DNA from: Glandiceps talaboti
Lineage: Eukaryota; Hemichordata; Enteropneusta; Spengelidae
Assembly: GCF_964340395.1 (NCBI RefSeq)
Contig: NC_135551.1
Location: 28,850,880-28,914,879 of the forward strand
Direction: 5' to 3'
Length of the DNA stretch: 64,000 bases
Shown here: positions 57,914-64,000 of the stretch, one piece after another
Layout: each line of letters opens with the position of its first letter
Numbering within the stretch: the first letter of the stretch is position 1
Position numbers and translations under genes: made by a program
Notes under the pieces: model-generated
The model's input: only the letters and a program-made list of their open reading frames with translations
Databases searched by the model: none
Told to the model about the DNA's origin: nothing

Positions 57914-58190
57914 TGTATGTATGTATGTATGTATGTATGTATGTATGTTTGTATGTATGTATGTATGTATGTATGTATGTATGTATGTATGTATGTATGT
58001 ATGTATGTATGTATTTAGAAATGTTCGGGTTTTCCCCTGGCATTTCTCTGCCTCGCCAATTTTTCCTTTGAAAAAGAATATTTATTCGAAACGTCGGATT
58101 TAACAGCTATATATACGGACTGGTTTATTAGTTCCTTATGCATTTCTATGTATGTATGTATGTATGTATGTATGTATGTATGTATGTATG
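57914..58190 (+). repeat. Two TATG arrays inside the DNA transposon
   Basis: TATG runs at 57914-58013 and 58146-58190 enclose 132 bp of unique sequence containing TTCGAAACGTCGGATTTAAC, which looks like a separate small insertion of unknown type. Confidence 0.85.
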
Positions 58191-58482
58191 TGTGTGTGTA
58201 CACATGTGTATGTGTGTGGCTATATATATGTTACAAAAATAAATGTGTGTGTGTGGGGGGGGGGCTTGAAAATTTCTGACCATGCGGAGGGGGATCTGAA
58301 TTTTTTTGGGGTTATAAAGGGGGACTTGAAAAAAAAATCTAATTTTGTCATGATTCCTCCACCCCCCTGCCCATTATTTGTGAATACAGCCTTAAAATGC
58401 GATGTTCGAGTCCGAATCATGGCTATTGCATGAGTGTTGGGTGAGTGAGCGAGCGTGCGTGCGTGCGTGTGTGTGTGAGTGT

Positions 58483-58521
<39 letters not shown>

Positions 58522-59291
58522 AGTCAGTCAGTCAGTCAGTCAGTCAGTCAGTGAATCAGTCGTGTGCGTGTGTGCGTGAGTGAATAAAGTACATATAAAG
58601 GGTTTTATCATAGATAACAATGGTTGGGTTCAAGACAATAATCAAAAGCATTCTGGACAACAATGGATACAATAAGTTATTGTAATTAATATGTATATAA
58701 CTTCACTCATCCAGGCGTGGTCAGCGCTACACCATTACTATAATTGGAACACGTAGTTGTGTACTAGTTCAGACAATGGACCAGTATTCAAAGTGTTAAT
58801 CTTGCCGAGATCGTTTCATCCACATAAACTATGACACTGCAAAGAACTGATTTGTGATAAAGTAAGGGAAGTAAAGGTGGTGATCACTGTCGCACATGAA
58901 CACGACTTGCGAACATGTCAGAGGGTATGCCAGAGAATAAGAGTCGAAATGTTCAGGTTCTCTCCTCATGGGTATATGCCGGAGATAATGACACCGTCGC
59001 ATTATTTGATTGGTCACAAAGACACGGAATTTGGCCATGTTTACTCCATAATACTTATTTGTCATGAGTGGATAAATCAAATACCATTACCAGCTGTTAA
59101 AACCAATATAGATGGCTTTGTATTAAAAGGTAAGTATGTAGATGTTATTTGCCACATACCGTTATCTTGCTGCGTGAGGTATACCTCGAGTAACAAGATG
59201 TGGAACAGTATTATTTGGCAAATAAGATACTTTTGCGGAAAGCTTACGGGTGTCGCGCCTCCGGGTGCTTGTATTTGGCTTGGATATAGCA

Positions 59292-60086
59292 GTCACCTTC
59301 ACTAAATCACAGAATGCTGACGACTGCACTGACTACTTTACTGACTTGAGAGAAAGACTAGAAGTAGCACATGAACTTGCACGCACACAACTGACTAATA
59401 CTGCTAGGAGACAGAAAAAGCTCTATGACCGTTTTGCGACAAAGCAGAGTTATAGTGCAGGGGACTTTGTTGAAAGGAGGAGAAAGGGTTATGCTCCTAG
59501 ATTACAGCTGGCGTATGAGGGGGCCATACTTGGTGGTCAGTAAGCTCTCTGACTTGGTATATAAGATATAATATAGCCCTAAGAGTAAGCCAAAGATAAG
59601 GGTAAGGAACTGGAACATTGGTTGGACAAGGTTAAGATTCTGCCAGTGGATGAACGTGTCCATGGCACATGTGGGAACTCTGATCACATAACATCGGATC
59701 TGGATGACAAAATTAAGGCCACCTCACCTTCACATGCACATAACTCTGTTAACTAGCATTGTGTCACTGCAGAGGTGAAAGGTCAGTCAATTGAGGCCAT
59801 TCCAATGGTGATATCTCCCCTTGATATTGCTCCAGTGGTTGACAATGACATTGTGAATGGTTGTTCTGATAATGAGCATGACATAGAGACAATAGATGAT
59901 CTAAGTAAAGATCATGGCTTTCATGCAGGTGGACCACTTGATAGTCTGGAAATTGTAAAAGACAATGATACACAATCAGTAGAAATGGTTTTAGATGGCG
60001 AAACAAAGGCAAATACAAAACAGTCAAAGCCACAAAGTGTTAGGTATTCGAGAAGAGTCCGGAAGCCAGTGAATCACTGGTTTTAA
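59292..60086 (+). mobile_element. Ty3/Gypsy integrase C-terminal fragment, broken
   Basis: Frames here encode LRERLEVAHELARTQLTN, RRQKKLYDRFA and AGDFVERRRKGYAPRLQLAY, the segment after the integrase core of Ty3/Gypsy Pol. Further frames run to a terminal RYSRRVRKPVNHW basic patch at 60086. Frame changes and a stop near 59545 show decay. The RT and most of integrase are missing. The sequence after 60086 may be LTR, but no second copy is available to confirm it. Confidence 0.68.
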
Positions 60087-60673
60087 TAGACTGTCAAAGG
60101 CCGTTAGTCAAGATTGGAAAGAGTTGACTGCAGGCAGAACAGTTCCAGTTGTTCAGACAATCTATGCTACAAGAACATCTTGGCACGTAGCCACGGAGTA
60201 GGGAAGTTTTCTGTCTTCAGGGTTTGACATCCCTGCGTAGGTGAGTCCGACAGGGAATGTAACAAAGCAATTACACTTGGTGAACAGAAAAAGTTCATGG
60301 TTGTCACTTGCTTCCAAATACGATGGTTACATAGTTAAGTAATGTTAAGTCACAGATAATATGATGACAGTATTGGTTCATAGTGACTGGTTGATGAGCA
60401 ATCATCGTTTATGATTTTCACTTCACGACGATTGACACCTTCTGACTAAAAAAAATATGGAAAGAAAAGTCCTTCTTTAGGCAACTCATTTTTGTATTGT
60501 CGATTCTATTTTGTGAACAAACTGATTATGAAGACATTATTTCATTACTCGTTAGTTCATCAGCTTGTTTTAACCCATTGCTGCGGGGCATTGTCAGCTG
60601 AAGCGTGATGTGGTTGTTTTGTCAATATGGTAAATTGAATTGAATTGGTCTGTATATGATGATTTCATTTCAG

Positions 60674-60871
60674 AGTACACTGAACTTATGCCGTATTTGC
60701 GTGGTAATGGCAAATCAATTTATATGATGTGTGTTGTTATAGATGGAGGCATTGTACTTATGGCACTATTTCTTTTCACTATATTGGAATCTTTTTATTA
60801 CAAAGTTACTATACAGGCGACTACGTTGCTCAGTCAGTTGCTGAGGGGCGGAGTCTTGGTCACATGGTCAG
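60674..60871 (+). pseudogene. Possible orphan claudin-like exon 2
   Basis: A 198-bp open stretch lies between an acceptor (TTTCATTTCAG) and a GTACCT donor, entering and leaving in phase 1 exactly like exon 2 of the nearby claudin-like genes. It encodes a charged start, a hydrophobic segment (VVIDGGIVLMALFLFTI) and a final GGVLVTWSG that parallels the AGVILLISG of gene B. No convincing first exon with a GLW-C-C loop or last exon was found. A GIWPC run near 59030 is interrupted by stops. It may be the remains of a further family member disrupted by the Gypsy fragment upstream, or a chance open frame. Confidence 0.28.
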
Positions 60872-60899
60872 GTACCTATAGCAACACTTCTCTCCAGTG

Positions 60900-61031
<132 letters not shown>

Positions 61032-62014
61032 CATGGACGCCGTCTAGGTCAACATCGTGCCAAGAGCGTATTTGACATTAATCTCCTGGTTTACCCTTAT
61101 TCTCCCTTCTTTTCTTGTTAAAACCCACATCTTCCTTCGGGGAAATGTTTTATTGTACTCCTCTGTGAGGTTGATATTTGGCTTTCACGAGATGGTCGTA
61201 AAACTTCTGGCGAATGTGTTTGTACTCAATTTTATGGTGTATGTTTGCCATACACAAGGTCAAACCAACAGCTTGGTGATGGGGCGGGTTTTTCACGCTT
61301 ATCGAAGGCTTGCTAACGCTAACACTTATTAGCTTTCGTAGGCAATATATTCTCTATCTAGTGTTTTATTAGGTGTTAAATACCAGAGTTTCTCGTGTAC
61401 TTTCCACGAGTTCGTCACAATACTTATACGTCACCTGCGACCACAAATTCAATTTTTGAATGTCTAAAAATGATGTTTCATTTCAAAATAAATCACTTCC
61501 GCGTTATATTATGTTTCTATTTGCATATCACTCATAACCTGCTGAAAAATGAGTGCGTCATTATTTTGCGTACGGTATCCCATTAAATGTACAGAAATGT
61601 TCGTTATATGCTTTGTTGTTCTAGTTAAGCAAAAATTGCACCCTCTGTGGTGTTAATTTTGATGTCGTTCATAAATTTAGGAATTTAAAATTTGGCGTTC
61701 GCCGTTTCTGGACTTTCGCCGTTCTGTGCGGAATTTTTGACGATTTCCCCGTTTAATACACGAAACATAGAGTTCAAAGACAATGTATACAACGATGATA
61801 TTTTGTACGGTTGACAATAAATTTGGCATTCGAAATGTTGGTTATCGCTGGATTTCTAGTTGTGTGCTAGGTTTGTGTGATCACATGATACAACAAGTAA
61901 AAATACTGCTGTTGGTGAAAAATACGCCTGCATATCAGCAGGGCTTTCGACCAATCAGAATGCGAAATTTGTGACAGGTGACGTATAAAATGGTGTACAG
62001 CGATAGCAACTAGC

Positions 62015-63183
62015 ATGGCTCCAAGTCCCACTATAATGCAGTACAGAACGAACAACTCTGTTACAGTACCTACTTACGTACAACTTACTCAAATTGTTGC
62101 CTCATTTTTGATATTTGTTGGAATTTTCGTCGCCACGTTTTCAAAATCTTGGGTAAGCTTAGAGTTCTTAAGTGAAGTTGTTGAGGAGAATTGGTGTTGT
62201 CTGTGGACCGTTTGCTATCGTCGAAAGCTAGATGAGGAACCAGTATGTGTATCGTACGGATTGATTGGTGGACTCAAATGTGAGTAAATACGGTGGATAT
62301 CAATCATATGTATAGTGTGTGTTACAACTCTATCATGCAGTAATAAACCTACATCTTTACATCTGAGGGTAAGAAGTTGCAGTGTGAGTTGTGTGCCAAT
62401 AGGAAATCCGTACAACAACGGCTTGGGTTGTGTTTGCATACTAAACCAAAACTTTGCACTGCCTGGTTGTCCAATACAAAAACGGCTTGAGTTGTGTGTG
62501 CACATTTTACAAAGCTCTGCACTGACTCATTGGTGTAAATATATCACAATATTTTTGGAGATCAACAAAACATTCGTTGTTAATTGATCAAAGTTTGACT
62601 AGCTACTCAAAAGATGGGGTTAAAATCATGCACGATTCCAATAAATATTCTTGAAAGGTGGAGGGAACCGACAACGTGTGAAAACCAAGTTGAAGAGTGC
62701 GTTGACTTGTAATGGGGTAGATCAGCACTTTCGCATGTTGCCGGGTAGTAAATGAATGAGGAAATAAAAGTTGCATTGATAGCAGGGGGAAGTGTTTTCA
62801 AAGGGATATAGTATGTTTACTTCGAGTTCCAGTCTCAATAATCGTTAATGATATTTTATTACAGCTATGATGCAAATTTATTGAGAAACTGTACTAGGGT
62901 CATTGTAAACAAAACTATCAGCAACTCAACTGAGTATATGCATGTAATATCCCTTACGTATACTTCAAAATATTATTTTATGCATTGTTAATTGTTTAAT
63001 TTTTTGTTGTTGTTTGTACAATGAACAGTTCGTCCACCGTTGTATGTCACTACCTGTCGTGTATGTATGATACTAGCCTGTCTTTTGGCTGCAGTAACTA
63101 CGTTAACTTAGTTCATTTGCCATTGCTATGTCGGTGGAGGAAACACCTGGAACGCATTGCTGCATCAACTATGGCGCTCGCAG
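62015..63183 (+). CDS. Claudin/PMP22-like gene E, partial (exons 1-2), apparent frameshift in exon 2
   Basis: Exon 1, 62015-62279, starts MAPSPTIMQY and ends at a GTGAGT donor in phase 1, as in the neighbouring claudin-like genes. TM1 is IVASFLIFVGIFVATF, followed by W, CLWTVC and PVC, a slightly altered GLW-C-C signature. Exon 2 is placed at 63029-63183 after a clear acceptor. It starts LYVTTCRVCMILACLLAAVTT, resembling exon 2 of B (AYIRACRAMMI), then meets a TAG. The rest of the expected exon (LCRWRK, then RIAASTMALAG) continues in another frame to a phase-1 donor. The 155-bp length is not a multiple of three, unlike the 150 bp of B and C. Either this is a decaying gene or there is a base-call indel. 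The last exon should lie beyond the window. Confidence 0.55.
62343..62520 (+). repeat. Diverged tandem duplication in gene E intron 1
   Basis: ACAACGGCTTGGGTTGTGT and AAAACGGCTTGAGTTGTGT begin two copies about 70 bp apart that share TTTGCACTG / CTCTGCACTG ends. Confidence 0.6.
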
Positions 63184-63429
63184 GTACATGTTTCTTTCTA
63201 CTCAGTCTAACTGCGATGCATGTTAATTTGCTTTGACAGAGTTTACCAAACATAGTCAAAGCACTGGTTGGGAAGGAAAGATAACTTTCACATTGTAAAA
63301 TTGTGTTAAGCCACGTTGTCATTGAACAAAGATAGATCCTTTGAAGGGGTATGAACAGACCGAAATTTGTATGAAAATGTATAGTAATAGTTGTGAATGA
63401 AAGAAAACATGTAAAAAGGGATATATTGA
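63184..63429. other. Non-coding stretch after gene E exon 2
   Basis: Presumed intron 2 of gene E; AT-rich with no feature seen before the SINE-like and MITE-like elements. Confidence 0.4.
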
Positions 63430-63650
63430 CACTATTGAGAAAATAAAAGTATGATTCGCATTCATTTTGGATATGCCTCAGTGGATTTAATAAGAAGGGA
63501 GAACATAACCGGCTCCTAGGCAGTGACTGTATCCTTGCAGAACGTTGCATAACTCTACTTACCACACTAAATGTATGCCCATTGATGGATTCGTACCTGT
63601 GACTAAGTTATAGAATTTCTTCGCCACTGAGCTATTTGAAATTAGTACTA
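63430..63650 (-). mobile_element. Possible tRNA-derived SINE
   Basis: On the minus strand TAGCTCAGTGG (63624-63634) matches a polymerase III A box, and GGTACGAATCC (63587-63597) is one base from the B-box consensus. The spacing is a little shorter than in a tRNA, and no full cloverleaf is apparent. The downstream body is unassigned. It sits next to MITE-like copy 3. Confidence 0.4.
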
Positions 63651-63670
63651 GGCCTAAAAAATATTTGTTT

Positions 63671-63979
63671 GGTTCTGGTTACCCGACCCCACATAGCTTT
63701 TCAATGCTGACCCTTAACTTTTTTTAACGTGTTCAAGAAAAAAAATAATAACATCGCAAAAATTGTGAAGTCTCACGAGAAATAGTGGATGCGGAAACTA
63801 CTATCAACTTAAAAAAAGACAAAATAAAACTGTCCTTCCAATCTGTAATGGCTGGTGTACACCTGATAGAAATAAACAACACAGAGAATGGAAAAACCTG
63901 AACTAGACACTCACACATAATTTTTTTAAATAAAATGAAAAAAAAATCTACCTACCCCACCTATTCTAAAATTGGAACC
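63671..63979. mobile_element. MITE-like element, copy 3 (near gene E)
   Basis: It resembles copies 1 and 2 through most of its length (TGGTTACCCGACCCC; GTGGATGCGGAAACTAC; TCTACCTACCCC), but the right end is eroded to ATTGGAACC. Its different context shows that the sequence is a dispersed family. Confidence 0.5.
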
Positions 63980-64000
63980 ACACTTTTTTTGTTGGGCCTT

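Larger units (their letters stand above)
55221..58391. mobile_element. Non-autonomous DNA transposon, PIF/Harbinger-like, 3171 bp
   Basis: The ends are inverted repeats of about 40 bp. The left end starts GGCTGCATTCACAAATAATG and continues GGCAGGGGGG; the right end reads the same in reverse with one mismatch and a small gap. It is flanked by TTA on both sides (55218-55220 and 58392-58394). The paralogous site in unit B (near 44892) reads TGTATTAAAATGCG without the element, so the TTA is a true target-site duplication. A 3-bp TTA/TWA duplication and G-rich ends are typical of PIF/Harbinger. I see no transposase. The interior holds a SAP-like acidic open frame, a non-LTR retrotransposon fragment and TATG repeats, so it is a nested composite. 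Confidence 0.85.
51015..58956 (+). repeat. Segmental duplication, unit C
   Basis: This is the paralogous copy of 40625-45317, in the same orientation. Its greater length comes mainly from the 3171-bp DNA transposon at 55221-58391, a fold-back insertion at 52581-53030, a hairpin insertion at 52188-52323 and a longer GT/CAGT repeat at 58441-58565. The left edge touches the 5' LTR. Beyond 58956 the sequence (GTTCTCTCCTC) has no counterpart after unit B. Confidence 0.85.

Noticed and set aside
58014-58145. Hammerhead ribozyme or Penelope-like element around TTCGAAACGTCGG
   Set aside because: The GAAAC string is present, but no CUGAUGA core or stem arrangement was found.
58988-59131. First exon of a claudin-like gene with GIWPC
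   Set aside because: Stops interrupt the frame containing GIWPC, there is no TM1 upstream and the donor phase does not match that frame.
61057-61332. 91-codon frame that might be a claudin last exon
   Set aside because: It has hydrophobic stretches but no clear acceptor in the needed phase and no similarity to the last exons of A, B or C.

Overview
The window is from an animal nuclear genome. It has split genes with GT-AG introns, an adhesion G-protein-coupled receptor, claudin-like tetraspan genes, a kinesin, LTR and non-LTR retrotransposons, and very dense micro- and minisatellites. A marine invertebrate deuterostome fits best. I lean towards a cephalochordate (amphioxus), partly because minisatellites that carry splice junctions are, as I recall, known from that group. 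No species can be proven from the sequence. All host genes I could assemble lie on the + strand.

Layout. 1-2675 is intergenic, with tandem repeats. 2676-13640 is a 15-exon gene for a divergent C-terminal-motor (kinesin-14 type) kinesin of about 614 residues. 13641-15957 is intergenic. 15958-35744 is a 21-exon adhesion GPCR of about 920 residues: signal peptide, two CUB-like domains, Ser/Thr-rich linker, GAIN/GPS, seven membrane segments and a short tail. Next comes a cluster of claudin/PMP22-like four-membrane-span genes that share a three-exon, phase-1/phase-1 structure: A (36581-38895), B (40742-43206), C (51132-54178) and the start of another, E (62015 onwards, with a frameshift in exon 2). 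A weak orphan exon lies at 60674-60871. B and C are a recent segmental duplication (40625-45317 and 51015-58956, about 90% protein identity by eye).

Mobile DNA. A 5.7-kb minus-strand LTR retrotransposon (45318-51014) fills exactly the gap between the two duplicated units. It has short 140-bp LTRs, a polypurine tract, and gag, protease, RT/RNase H and integrase regions broken by stops and frame changes. Unit C is interrupted by a 3.2-kb PIF/Harbinger-like DNA element (55221-58391) with near-perfect terminal inverted repeats and a TTA target duplication; unit B preserves the empty site. Two fold-back insertions are found only in C. A CR1-type retrotransposon tail is found only in B. Other elements are a Ty3/Gypsy integrase fragment, a MITE-like family, a possible tRNA-derived SINE and a (CAA)n-tailed retroposon end.

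The most unusual feature is where the minisatellites sit. A 24-bp unit containing the 5' splice site of the receptor's TM6/TM7 exon is repeated 53 times in perfect register. A 29-bp unit containing a 3' splice site of the kinesin motor is repeated about five times. The kinesin stop codon region is also locally reiterated. Other intronic arrays have units of 23, 29 and 56 bp; the 56-bp array has about 39 nearly identical copies.

All exon models come from reading splice signals, reading-frame phase and protein motifs by eye. No search or transcript evidence was available.
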